In this document: positions 55,615 to 64,000 of the stretch, one piece after another
Position numbering within the stretch: position 1 is the first letter of the stretch
How the letters are laid out: every line of letters begins with the position of its first letter
Assembly: GCF_001659685.2 (NCBI RefSeq)
Contig: NZ_LXYE02000034.1
Coordinates: 124,001 to 188,000, forward strand
From: Labilibacter marinus
Lineage (GTDB): Bacteria; Bacteroidota; Bacteroidia; Bacteroidales; Marinilabiliaceae
DNA: 64,000 nt
Reading direction: 5' to 3'
Made by a program: the position numbers and the translations under genes
The notes under the pieces: model-generated
The model's input: only the letters and a program-made list of their open reading frames with translations
What the model was told of the DNA's origin: nothing
Databases searched by the model: none

Positions 55615-57879
55615 ATGAATTTAATTTCTACAAGGTTATTTTTAGTAACAATCATGATGCATTTGTTTGTCCTGCCATTTAGTGCAGAAAACTATGTGGT
55701 GAGTAAACAAGGGGATGATAGTAATACGGGATTGGAGGGTAGTCCATTTTTAACTATTTCTAAGGCTGCTACTGTTGCACAAGCAGGTGACGTTGTTACT
55801 ATTTCAGAGGGTACTTATGAAGAAACATTAACGCCAGCCAATTCAGGTACAGTTGGAAATCCTATTGTATTTCAGGCGGCTGCAGGAGAAAAGGTGATTG
55901 TTACAGCTATGCAGGCTCTTTCCGGTTGGACTTTAGACGACGGAAATATCTATAAAACAACTGTTGATTGGGATTTAGAGCAAGAAAATTTTGTTATGAA
56001 TGGAGATGTGGCTTGTGATTTAGCTCGTTGGCCAAATAATACAGATGGAGACCCATTTACATTGAATTCTTTAAGGAACTCAGGAGGAAGTGGTAAAGAT
56101 GATTTAAATGCTTACTTAACAAATTCGAGTATACCAAATTATGCATGGGAAAACGGAGGTTCAATCTTCTTTTATGGAGATATGGGTGGTGGCGGATGGA
56201 CTGCTTGGAAATCATGGATTACAGCAAGTTCATCTGGTCGTGTTGATTTTAGCTTAGATAAAAATCCATCTTGGATACGTACATTTCATTATCCTTCTGC
56301 TAAAGGAGATTTTTACTTAGAAGGAATAAAAGAAGCTTTAGATTATAACAATGAGTGGTATTTTGATGCCGGTAATAATACGCTATATATACAGGTTCCT
56401 GGAGGAGCACCAACGGATGAACAAGTTCAAATGCGTAAACGAAACTTAACGGTTAATTTAAATGGCCGAAATTATATCGAGATTAAAAACCTTGCTTTAA
56501 TGGGCGGTGGTGTTACCATCAATGGTACAGGAAACAAGTTAAGTGGTGTGTCTAGTTTTTACGGTAGTATGGTGCGTGGAATTCAACGAGGATTTTTATC
56601 GGGAAAACAAAGTATTCGTGTTCAGGGAAATTATAATACCATTGAAAAATGTGAGGTCGCGTTTGGTGCAGGCTCGGGTATCTATTCTTCAGGCGATAAT
56701 ACTATTATTGAAGATTGTAGAGTTCACGATTTTAATACTAACGGCTGTTATGACGCTCCTATGTTAATAAGAGGAGGTAATAATGCTACGTTAAAAAATA
56801 ACGAAATATATAGAGGAGGTCGTGATGCTATTCAAATCACTACTAAAAATAGTGAGGTGGCTTATAACGATATTCATCATAGTAACTTAATTGCTGATGA
56901 TTGTGCTTTGTTATATACTTTAGGAGCAGGATTAAATATGAAGATACATCACAACTGGTTTCATGATGCAGCTGGACGTGGCGATTTGCATAAGGCAGCT
57001 GGTATTTATTTAGATAATGATGCAGGAAATGTTGATGTATATAATAATGTAGTTTGGAATACAGAGTGGACCAATGTACAAATTAATTGGAATGGAACTA
57101 ATCTAAATATCTATAATAATACACTTTGGAATGGTTCTGCTACCATGGGTGCATGGCACAAAGAAGGAACTGCATTTTCTAATGTTAATGTGTGGAATAA
57201 CTTATCGGATAAAAATGATTGGGAACCTCAGTCTGATAAGCAAAACAATTTAACCCTTTCTTCTGGTAATTCATTTACAGATGTTTCGGCAGGTGATTTT
57301 ACCTTAAAAGCCAATACCCAGCCTATTAACTATGGTAGAGAAATATCGGGTTTTACGGATGGTTATATAGGTCATTCGCCTGATGCAGGGGCATATGAAT
57401 ATGGGGGTACTGCTTGGGAGCCAGGTATTAGTTGGGATCCTGAATTAGGCCCTGCTGGTGTTGGATGTTATAGTTTACCTGGAGATTACTGTTCGCTTAA
57501 TCCTGATCCTTCAGAAGTAGATTCTGATAATGATGGTGTGATGGATGATGTGGATGAATGCCCCAATACTGAAACTGGAGCTGAGGTAGATGAAAAGGGT
57601 TGTAAAATTGTAGGAGTTAAAGATTTATATGCTGCAGGTATGAAATTATATCCTAACCCAGTTAAAGGCGGTCAGCTCTTTATAGAAGCTGCTGAAATAG
57701 ATAATGGTTCATTGAAATATACAATTTACACTATTTCAGGAACCGTAGCTCAGTTGGGCTTATTACAAGGTAATAACTCAAAATCTACGGTGGATGTTGA
57801 TGAACTACCTGCAGGAGCATATTTAATCATTATTTCAAATAACGATACAAGAGTAGGAACTCGATTTATTAAATTATAA
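55615..57879 (+). CDS. Right-handed beta-helix protein with TSP3 repeat and T9SS tail
   Basis: About 754 residues from the ATG at 55615 (MNLISTRLFLVTIMMHLFVLPFSA, a signal peptide). A frame from 55582 gives a non-secretory leader and is disfavoured. N-terminal strand repeats (FLTISKAATVAQAGDVVTISEGTYEETL) and later NTIEKCEVAFGAGSGIYSSGDNTIIEDC, LKNNEIYRGG and IHHNWFHDAAG show a parallel beta-helix of the type used by polysaccharide lyases and carrageenases. A calcium-binding thrombospondin-3-like segment (DSDNDGVMDDVDECPNT) and a type IX sorting tail (MKLYPNPVKGGQLFIE) follow. Lyase, hydrolase or binding function cannot be chosen from sequence. Confidence 0.82.
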   Translation: MNLISTRLFLVTIMMHLFVLPFSAENYVVSKQGDDSNTGLEGSPFLTISKAATVAQAGDVVTISEGTYEETLTPANSGTVGNPIVFQAAAGEKVIVTAMQALSGWTLDDGNIYKTTVDWDLEQENFVMNGDVACDLARWPNNTDGDPFTLNSLRNSGGSGKDDLNAYLTNSSIPNYAWENGGSIFFYGDMGGGGWTAWKSWITASSSGRVDFSLDKNPSWIRTFHYPSAKGDFYLEGIKEALDYNNEWYFDAGNNTLYIQVPGGAPTDEQVQMRKRNLTVNLNGRNYIEIKNLALMGGGVTINGTGNKLSGVSSFYGSMVRGIQRGFLSGKQSIRVQGNYNTIEKCEVAFGAGSGIYSSGDNTIIEDCRVHDFNTNGCYDAPMLIRGGNNATLKNNEIYRGGRDAIQITTKNSEVAYNDIHHSNLIADDCALLYTLGAGLNMKIHHNWFHDAAGRGDLHKAAGIYLDNDAGNVDVYNNVVWNTEWTNVQINWNGTNLNIYNNTLWNGSATMGAWHKEGTAFSNVNVWNNLSDKNDWEPQSDKQNNLTLSSGNSFTDVSAGDFTLKANTQPINYGREISGFTDGYIGHSPDAGAYEYGGTAWEPGISWDPELGPAGVGCYSLPGDYCSLNPDPSEVDSDNDGVMDDVDECPNTETGAEVDEKGCKIVGVKDLYAAGMKLYPNPVKGGQLFIEAAEIDNGSLKYTIYTISGTVAQLGLLQGNNSKSTVDVDELPAGAYLIIISNNDTRVGTRFIKL

Positions 57880-57919
57880 AAACTGGTTAAGTCAATCAGT
57901 TAACTATTTCCCAAAATTT

Positions 57920-57950
57920 AAGCAGGGCTGCCATATAGGTGGCCCTGCTT
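57920..57950 (+). terminator. Terminator after the beta-helix gene
   Basis: AAGCAGGGC pairs with GCCCTGCTT, then T-rich sequence. Confidence 0.75.
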
Positions 57951-58016
57951 TGTTTTCTGGCATTCTACCATGGTTACTTCAATTACTTTCTGTATTTTTC
58001 TCGTAAAATTTAAATT

Positions 58017-58667
58017 ATGTGTTTTTCTGCGGAAGTTAGTTTTGGTGCAAGTGCTGTTATTACAGCAGTTGGAGCATTAGCCATAAAAAAGAGTACAAAA
58101 AAAGAGCAAGTATTATTTGCCATGATTCCTTTGCTGTTTGGAGTTCAACAGTTTTTTGAAGGCATATTATGGATAGCACTTGAAAATCCAGAATACGCTC
58201 ATTGGACTTCGGTGGCTACATTTGGTTTCCTTATTTTTGCTCAATTAATCTGGCCAGTCTGGGTACCATTATCTACTTTTGTTTTAGAGAAGAACAAAAA
58301 GCGTAAAAGATGGATAGGTTTTTCTTTAAGTCTTGGCGTATTTCTATTTATTCTGTTAGGCTATAGGATGGCTGTTTATGAGGTAACTGCACAAATAGAC
58401 CATCAGCATATTTTTTATACCGTAGGTCATTTTAAAAGTACCAATTGGTGGAGCGGTATCTTTTACCTTTTACCTGCAGCTTTTCCTTTTGTCTTTTCGA
58501 GTAACAAACACATTAATTATTTAGGTATTTTAATGCTTTTGCTGTTTGTGGTTTCAAAAGTATTTTATCTAAAATACATGATATCAGTATGGTGTATGTT
58601 TGCTGCTGTGTTGAGTATTTATATCTTTTTTATCTTGAAAAAGGAGGATACACCAATTAAGGTTTAA
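58017..58667 (+). CDS. Seven-helix membrane protein, DUF6629-like
   Basis: 216 residues. The opening MCFSAEVSFGASAVITAVG is characteristic of a small uncharacterised membrane family. Roughly seven hydrophobic segments follow (for example FAMIPLLFGVQQFFEGILWIAL, FLIFAQLIWPVWVPLSTF, and the last near residues 185-206). Nothing ties it to sugar degradation apart from position. Function unknown. Confidence 0.75.
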   Translation: MCFSAEVSFGASAVITAVGALAIKKSTKKEQVLFAMIPLLFGVQQFFEGILWIALENPEYAHWTSVATFGFLIFAQLIWPVWVPLSTFVLEKNKKRKRWIGFSLSLGVFLFILLGYRMAVYEVTAQIDHQHIFYTVGHFKSTNWWSGIFYLLPAAFPFVFSSNKHINYLGILMLLLFVVSKVFYLKYMISVWCMFAAVLSIYIFFILKKEDTPIKV

Positions 58668-58759
58668 GGTTTTTTCTACAGATTTTTTATAAAATCTCGA
58701 TTATAAAAAAAACTACATATCGGTAAGTTGGTATGAATTTAGGGGGGTATTTAAAAGTA

Positions 58760-58763
58760 CCCC
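58760..58763 (+). promoter_or_regulatory. C-tract element ahead of the secreted GH16
   Basis: TACCCC with an upstream GGGGTA eight bases away forms a dyad, about 119 nt before the ATG at 58882. Confidence 0.45.
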
Positions 58764-58881
58764 AAATTCTTATAGTATGTTTATTGAAACAGTTCTGATT
58801 CTTATTTCTTTACGGTTTAGCTATATATCATTTAGTTAAGTCGTTTTTTTACAGAAAAATAGAAATCAAATATTCAATAAC

Positions 58882-61071
58882 ATGCAAAAATCTACTTTTA
58901 AAAGAATTACCAACACGCTATTGTTGTTTTGCTTTTGTGCGACTATGCTTATGGCAGGTCCTCCAGATCCTCCCGCAGGAAAAGTATGGGTGTTAAATCA
59001 TGAGATGAGTGATGAGTTTGATGCCAACAGTCCCAATACAGATAAGTGGCGCTTGTTCGATAAGGCGGACTCATGGGGGCGAACAGCTTCCTTTGATAAA
59101 AGAATTTTAGAGCCGGTAAAAGATCCCAATTCGAATAATTATTACATGAGCATGAATCCAATGTGGTATTACGAAGACGAGCGTTTTCCGCGTGGTAATG
59201 GTAAAGATTATCATTTTGCTGGCGGAGGTATGGATACCAAAGTATTACAAACGTACGGGTATTTCGAGGTTCGTGTAAAACCGTCTGATTTTCCGATGGG
59301 GTCGGGCGTTTTTATGAATTCACGAGGTACAACAACGGATGATTGTAATACTAAATATGCAACGGAACTAGATATTATTGAAAATATGGGTTATACTGGT
59401 CCGTTTAACGAGCATGGCAATGGTTCATTTAATAATATTCAGCATGTGAATTCACATACTAAGCCATTTAGTGATGCTGGTGGTTCGTGTCAGCGTTTAC
59501 CTTATGAATCAACAAATAGTGGAGTGCAAGCGCCTAATCTTGCCGAGCCATTAGGATGGAATACCGTTGGTATGTGGTGGAAAGACGAAAAAACAGCTAT
59601 GTTTTACAATGACAATAACTATTTCGGGACAATTACTCCTAAACGTGATTTCTTCTTACCAATGCCTGTTATCATTGTAATGGAAACATATAATTGGGGC
59701 GACGATGATGAAAAGAATGCGACCAATCCAAAACCAGAAGAGTATATGTTCGAGGATGATTTTCGTACTAAAGAACAGCGTGCTGTGATGTACGATTGGG
59801 TGAGAGTTTGGAAACTTGTTGATATCGATGAAACTGAGTTTAATAATACTAGCGATAATGTTAAGGGGCTTGAGGAAACAATAAGCGCATATCCATCGAG
59901 TGAGTTTTCTACCACTTTAATCTATTCTGCATCAAGTACACGAACGGTGCTAGCTACTTTATATGATCCATCTAACAATGTGTTGGGAGAAAAATCGTAT
60001 GATGTGGAACGAGGAGTGAAATCAATATTTACCGAGTTCGATTTGGATGCTGAAATGGCCATTGCCAATGGTTACAAGGTGGTTTTTGAAATTAAAGATG
60101 GAAGTTCAGTACTTACGACTAGTACAACAACATTTGATGTGGTGGCAAAGCCTTTACAAAAGAAATTATGGGATGATCACATTCCAACTTCGTTATTACC
60201 AGGCGAAACATCTTACGCTATTGATGTGAAATATGAGGCCGATGAGGCTTGTAAAATTAACATTGAAATGAGAAAACCAGATGGAAGTTGGTTTGGAAGC
60301 GGAAATACAAATGTTGACGCAGGGAGTGGAGTAGCTAGCATCAATGTAACTACCTCTTCAGCGACAACCATTGCTCCTAATTATTTTTACAAGGTTTATA
60401 TGCACCGTCAAGGATTTGATTGGAGCGATCCACAAGCGGTATCTATTCAGCCAAATATTTACTTTAATGTAGAAGATGCTATTGTGCCTGCTATAGAAAT
60501 TTTAACTGTTCCGACTGAAATTGAAGGTGATGCCACCGAAGTTGATGTTGAATTTGAATATGAAACATACGAGAATGGTACCTTAAAAATTCAATTGTTA
60601 GATAAGGATGATAATGTGATGGCTAGTGAAATACGTACTGAGCGAATTGGAAAACGTACCTTAACTAGAACAATGAAAATTGATTCGGAAATTCCTGCAG
60701 CTGATGATTATAAAATAGTGATAGAGTTTACTCCTGAAAATGGAAGCTTTGAGAAGCTTACTGATATGGTAGAAAATATCACTGTTAAGGAAAGCGATAC
60801 TAGTGTTAGAGAGATGAGGGCTAGAAATAAGGCACTAAAAGTGTATCCTAATCCTGTAACGGGAACAATGCAAATTGTTTTAGAGGAAAATGGTAATGAT
60901 GTTCGTAAAGTAGAGGTATTAAGTATGAATGGAAAGCAGTTGAAGTCAATGCCGATGCAAAAAGGCGAAGCTGTACCTTCGGTTGAAGTATCTGATTTAC
61001 CTTCTGGTATCTATTTGCTTAAACTTACTACAGGCGATAAGGTTTATACAACTCGATTTATAAAACAATAA
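58882..61071 (+). CDS. Secreted GH16 galactanase-like enzyme with T9SS tail
   Basis: 729 residues. Signal peptide (NTLLLFCFCATMLMAG). GH16 domain about 35-310 with the active-site motif ELDIIE (Glu 162, Asp 164, Glu 167), WWKDEKTAMFYNDNNYFGTI and YDWVRVWKLVD closing the jelly roll. Two or three beta-sandwich domains follow, then a type IX tail (LKVYPNPVTGTMQIVLEE ... TTRFIKQ). It should act extracellularly as an endo-enzyme on agar, porphyran or a related beta-galactan. Two further GH16 domains are present in the 29186-31822 fusion, suggesting division of labour. Confidence 0.88.
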   Translation: MQKSTFKRITNTLLLFCFCATMLMAGPPDPPAGKVWVLNHEMSDEFDANSPNTDKWRLFDKADSWGRTASFDKRILEPVKDPNSNNYYMSMNPMWYYEDERFPRGNGKDYHFAGGGMDTKVLQTYGYFEVRVKPSDFPMGSGVFMNSRGTTTDDCNTKYATELDIIENMGYTGPFNEHGNGSFNNIQHVNSHTKPFSDAGGSCQRLPYESTNSGVQAPNLAEPLGWNTVGMWWKDEKTAMFYNDNNYFGTITPKRDFFLPMPVIIVMETYNWGDDDEKNATNPKPEEYMFEDDFRTKEQRAVMYDWVRVWKLVDIDETEFNNTSDNVKGLEETISAYPSSEFSTTLIYSASSTRTVLATLYDPSNNVLGEKSYDVERGVKSIFTEFDLDAEMAIANGYKVVFEIKDGSSVLTTSTTTFDVVAKPLQKKLWDDHIPTSLLPGETSYAIDVKYEADEACKINIEMRKPDGSWFGSGNTNVDAGSGVASINVTTSSATTIAPNYFYKVYMHRQGFDWSDPQAVSIQPNIYFNVEDAIVPAIEILTVPTEIEGDATEVDVEFEYETYENGTLKIQLLDKDDNVMASEIRTERIGKRTLTRTMKIDSEIPAADDYKIVIEFTPENGSFEKLTDMVENITVKESDTSVREMRARNKALKVYPNPVTGTMQIVLEENGNDVRKVEVLSMNGKQLKSMPMQKGEAVPSVEVSDLPSGIYLLKLTTGDKVYTTRFIKQ

Positions 61072-61092
61072 AGCATAGATTTTTTTTAAAAA

Positions 61093-61139
61093 ACTCACGG
61101 GGTGATTATTAGCATCTGGCCAATAGTCACCCCGTGAGT
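61093..61139. terminator. Bidirectional terminator between GH16 and sulfatase
   Basis: An 18-bp stem (ACTCACGGGGTGATTATT at 61093-61110 against 61122-61139, one wobble) between convergent genes. Confidence 0.9.
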
Positions 61140-61163
61140 AATTATTTCGCTACGGTAGCTCCG

Positions 61164-62714
61164 CTAATAAAAATCCCAGAAGTCGTATTGTTCTTTGGTG
61201 TTTTTATTGCTATCTCCCAACTCAATCGCTTTTTCTTTCATCTCTTTTTGCATGGTTTTAACCAAGTCAAAATAATCTGGTAAAAAAGCCAGGTTGGTGG
61301 TTTCCCAAGGGTCGTTTTTAATGTTGAACAATAAGGTAGTTCTTGATCCTCGCGTTAATTCTCCTAATTTCCAATCCTTATCTGGGGCTTTAACAAATTC
61401 TAATAGTTTATAATCACCTTTACGATACGCACGTTGGTGCTGACGATAAGCATGGTAAGTGAAATCTCGTACTTTATCTTTCTCTCCATTAATCACAGGC
61501 ACTAAACTTTTTCCTGTAACAGAAGCTGGCCTTTCAATTTTGGCTAAATCACAAACAGTAGGAAAGATATCGTGGATATAACAATAGGCATCTAAACGCA
61601 AGCCTTGCTCTTTAATGGCACCACCCGAAAGAACAAATGGTACATGAACACCATCTTCATCGTATACGTTTTGCTTGCCTAATAAACCATGATTACCTAC
61701 GCCTAAGCCACTATCTCCAGCAAAAACAATAATTGTATTTTCATACTGACCAGATTCTTTTAAAGCGGCTATTACTTTACCAATTTGAGCATCTAAATGA
61801 GTGATGATGGCATAATAATCGGATAGATGTTTACGTGCTACCTCTGGTGTACGAGGCCACGGACCTAGTTCTTCATCGCGCAAGAATAAATGACCATTAT
61901 CAAACGGATGTTGTGGCATGTACGATGGCAATAAGCTAATCTCGTCTTCCGGGTACATGTCTTTGTACTTTTTAGGTGCCTGACGAGGATCGTGTGGTGC
62001 ATGGAATGCCAAGTACATAAAATAAGGATCTTTCTCATCGTACTCATTAATGAATTTAATGGCATTACGAGCGAAAATTTCGGAGGTGTGCGGACCGTCT
62101 TTTTCTGTTCCAGTAGGTCCTCTCTTATCGTTTTTAAGATCAACCAATCTTTTAACTTCCTTACCATTTTCGTCGTATTCCAACAACCAGCCTTCTTTCT
62201 TTTTGTAGTCGCCATCTTTTTTCCAATCCCATAATGGCATTCTCCAATGGTCAACCAGATAAACACCACGGCTCATTACACAAGCTCCATCATCAAACGA
62301 ACGTGCAAGCGAAGGATTATCCTGATGCCATTTGCCCACCATATGTGTATTATAACCTGCATTACCAAAGGCTTCTCCAATGGTGGTGTGTTCTTTAGGA
62401 ATGGAACGACCTACGCCATCCAATTTAAAAAGTTGACGACCAGTTAGCAACATTGCTCTACTAGGTACGCAGGTAGCGCCAGTAAAAGCACCCATTAAAT
62501 AGGCATTTTCGAATACAATACCTGTATTGGCTAGTTGATCCATGTTAGGCGTACGAACAGCTTGTCCGCCTAAGGCATGAACACCAGAATATCTATGATC
62601 ATCAGTATAGATAACTAGTACATTGGGCTTTTTTGCCTTTTTAGCAAAAGAGTTGAGTGATACGGTACATAATAGTACCATAAAACTCCATTTTATGAAT
62701 TGATTTGTTTTCAT
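61164..62714 (-). CDS. S1-family sulfatase, secreted
   Basis: 516 residues. Signal peptide (SFMVLLCTVSLNSFA). VLVIYTDDHRYSG provides the metal-binding Asp pair, and the formylglycine consensus C-x-P-S-R is in ATCVPSRAMLLTG (Cys about 82). MVGKWHQ, HAPHDPRQAP and FAGDSGLGVGNHGLLGK supply the other active-site residues. It is distant from the 45548 sulfatase, so it likely takes a different sulfate position. Adjacent to a GH28-like gene on the same strand (about 210 nt apart). Specific sulfate ester not assignable. Confidence 0.93.
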   Translation of the reverse strand: MKTNQFIKWSFMVLLCTVSLNSFAKKAKKPNVLVIYTDDHRYSGVHALGGQAVRTPNMDQLANTGIVFENAYLMGAFTGATCVPSRAMLLTGRQLFKLDGVGRSIPKEHTTIGEAFGNAGYNTHMVGKWHQDNPSLARSFDDGACVMSRGVYLVDHWRMPLWDWKKDGDYKKKEGWLLEYDENGKEVKRLVDLKNDKRGPTGTEKDGPHTSEIFARNAIKFINEYDEKDPYFMYLAFHAPHDPRQAPKKYKDMYPEDEISLLPSYMPQHPFDNGHLFLRDEELGPWPRTPEVARKHLSDYYAIITHLDAQIGKVIAALKESGQYENTIIVFAGDSGLGVGNHGLLGKQNVYDEDGVHVPFVLSGGAIKEQGLRLDAYCYIHDIFPTVCDLAKIERPASVTGKSLVPVINGEKDKVRDFTYHAYRQHQRAYRKGDYKLLEFVKAPDKDWKLGELTRGSRTTLLFNIKNDPWETTNLAFLPDYFDLVKTMQKEMKEKAIELGDSNKNTKEQYDFWDFY

Positions 62715-62926
62715 TTTATTTTGGTTCTTCTTTATTTTTCTATGTTTTGATTCTACTTACTGATAATAGAGCTAATATTTGGTGAAAATAAGTGCCGTTT
62801 GATTTAATTTTCCTTAATGCTTTTTCATCCAAGGCGGTAAAATTACTTTATCAGGTGCCTAATAGTTCTCGTTATTTATAAAGGCTTTGGTTTTAATCTT
62901 GATTTTTTATAATGGTTCAGCAGTCG

Positions 62927-64000
62927 TTACTTAACTGTTTCAACATTCCAGTTTTTACTGTTTTTTTCCACGTCAATTAAAATTACATCCTCTCTTTGAT
63001 CTTTATTTAAGACTTTAAAATTTAATTCATCTGTATCCAGACTTTCGATATGGCGTGCAAACATGGCTTTGGCAGGTAAAACACCGAAGAAACTGAACTC
63101 TGGATATCTGGTTTCGTCTTCAGCTACTATGTTTTTAGCTTGTGCTTTAGTGCCATGTCCGGGTAGGCTGATGTCAAAGTTGCGTAAAGTAACTTTACCA
63201 ATTCGGTGATTGGGTGTGCCGGTTATTAAAACACCCGATGGAGGATTGATACGACAATCTGCTGTATCGCGAACAATTGCTGTAATATTCTCCACAACAA
63301 TATTATCTATCGAACCAACCTTTTGTTTGGGTGCATTACGGTAAGTTCTTAAGCGTTCGCCTAATCGAATAAACAATGGCATCTCAACATTGGTCATTTT
63401 TAAGTTGCGAATGGTAATACTGTCGATGTTAGCGCCATCCATACTTAATATTTTAATGCCACCACCTCTGGTATCGTATATTTCGCAGTCTTCAACAAGT
63501 ATGTTTTTAAAATCGCCCATCGATTCGGTACCAAACTTAATGGTTCCCCAATCACTTTTAAGTTTACAATTGCTAACGTGCACATCGCGCGTTGGTAGGG
63601 GAGAAGTACTTTTAATACAAACCGCATCATCACCACTGTTGATATTACAATTTCTGATAATAGCATCTCTACTTGAATCTAAATCGATACCATCGTTGTT
63701 TTTATGGGCGTGCGAATATATATCAATGCCATCTACTAAAATACCTTGGCATTGAAAGATGTGCAAGGTCCATGCGGCAGGATCTTTTAAATGAACACCT
63801 TCTACTCTAATGTCCTTTGATTTTACCAAGCGGATTAAGAAGGGACGATTGACAGCAAAGCTATTGAGTTCTTTTTTATCAATTCCCAACTCTTTCATTG
63901 TTTTTAATAACTCAGGGCGCTTGAATAATTGTCCGCGACCAATAATTGTTCCTTCACCAGTAATGGCAATGTTAGTAACGTTTTCAGCACCCACTAAGCA
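62927..64000 (-). CDS. GH28-like parallel beta-helix glycosidase, 5' end beyond the window
   Basis: At least 358 residues; the frame stays open to the window edge, so the N-terminus and any signal peptide are missing. The GH28-type core is visible: FLIRLVKSKDIRVEGVHLKDPAAWTLHIFQC, the strand NNDGIDLDSSRDAIIRNCNINSGDDAVCIKS with the catalytic Asp residues, and WGTIKFGTESMG. Several repeats of the beta helix follow. GH28 enzymes hydrolyse galacturonan-type linkages; related proteins in marine loci act on other uronic or sulfated sugars. It is oriented with the sulfatase downstream. The usual Gly-His-Gly loop of canonical polygalacturonases is not evident. Confidence 0.82.
   Translation of the reverse strand, partial: CLVGAENVTNIAITGEGTIIGRGQLFKRPELLKTMKELGIDKKELNSFAVNRPFLIRLVKSKDIRVEGVHLKDPAAWTLHIFQCQGILVDGIDIYSHAHKNNDGIDLDSSRDAIIRNCNINSGDDAVCIKSTSPLPTRDVHVSNCKLKSDWGTIKFGTESMGDFKNILVEDCEIYDTRGGGIKILSMDGANIDSITIRNLKMTNVEMPLFIRLGERLRTYRNAPKQKVGSIDNIVVENITAIVRDTADCRINPPSGVLITGTPNHRIGKVTLRNFDISLPGHGTKAQAKNIVAEDETRYPEFSFFGVLPAKAMFARHIESLDTDELNFKVLNKDQREDVILIDVEKNSKNWNVETVK

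Overview
The window looks like the chromosome of a marine, polysaccharide-degrading Bacteroidota, probably class Bacteroidia near Marinilabiliales (this placement is an inference). It is AT-rich. Secreted enzymes end in type IX secretion tails, lipoproteins are plentiful, BlaI/BlaR1-type regulation is present, and some promoters resemble the Bacteroidota -33 TTTG / -7 TAnnTTTG pattern. I saw no rRNA, tRNA, prophage, intact transposase or CRISPR array.

Region 1 (1-13.1 kb) is a catabolic block, mostly on the minus strand: enoyl-CoA hydratase, AldA-like aldehyde dehydrogenase, a GH2 mannosidase-like enzyme, a solute-binding-like protein with no export signal, a four-helix-bundle (23S intervening-sequence type) gene embedded in repeats, and two class III CoA transferases, the last cut by the window edge. 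A mutarotase-like lipoprotein and a second GH2 paralog in the opposite orientation follow. A shared 27-bp dyad lies upstream of the hydratase and of the second GH2.

Region 2 (13.2-21 kb) is regulatory: two paralogous TPR sensor histidine kinases, each preceded by a short gene and a hairpin, then a small lipoprotein. The three short products share a C-terminal Pro-Glu/Asp-Val-x-Val/Ile-x-Pro-Pro tail. A BlaI/MecI repressor and an M56-M23 fusion protease follow.

Region 3 (21-33 kb) holds housekeeping genes (TIM-barrel isomerase, histidine phosphatase, glycerate kinase), two very large secreted proteins (a BNR/Asp-box propeller and a beta-propeller + GH16 + GH16 fusion), and much repeat DNA: 21-bp arrays, bipartite ACGCAAAG arrays and REP-like hairpins. 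A two-gene FRG-domain island (33.1-35.1 kb) sits at the edge of this repeat-rich stretch.

Region 4 (35-64 kb) is a large carbohydrate-active cluster: PL8 lyase, two GH2 beta-galactosidase-like enzymes, two GH29, two S1 sulfatases, a GH86-like endo-hydrolase, an SGNH acetylesterase, a beta-helix protein, a GH16 and a GH28-like protein. The set fits a red-algal sulfated galactan (agar/porphyran type): sulfatases expose residues, GH16/GH86 cut the backbone, and GH2/GH29 trim galactose and L-fucose/L-galactose. No SusC/SusD pair occurs in the window. Local regulators are a third TPR histidine kinase and a membrane-anchored winged-helix-like protein. Several CAZyme genes carry a C-tract element about 90-135 nt upstream of the start.
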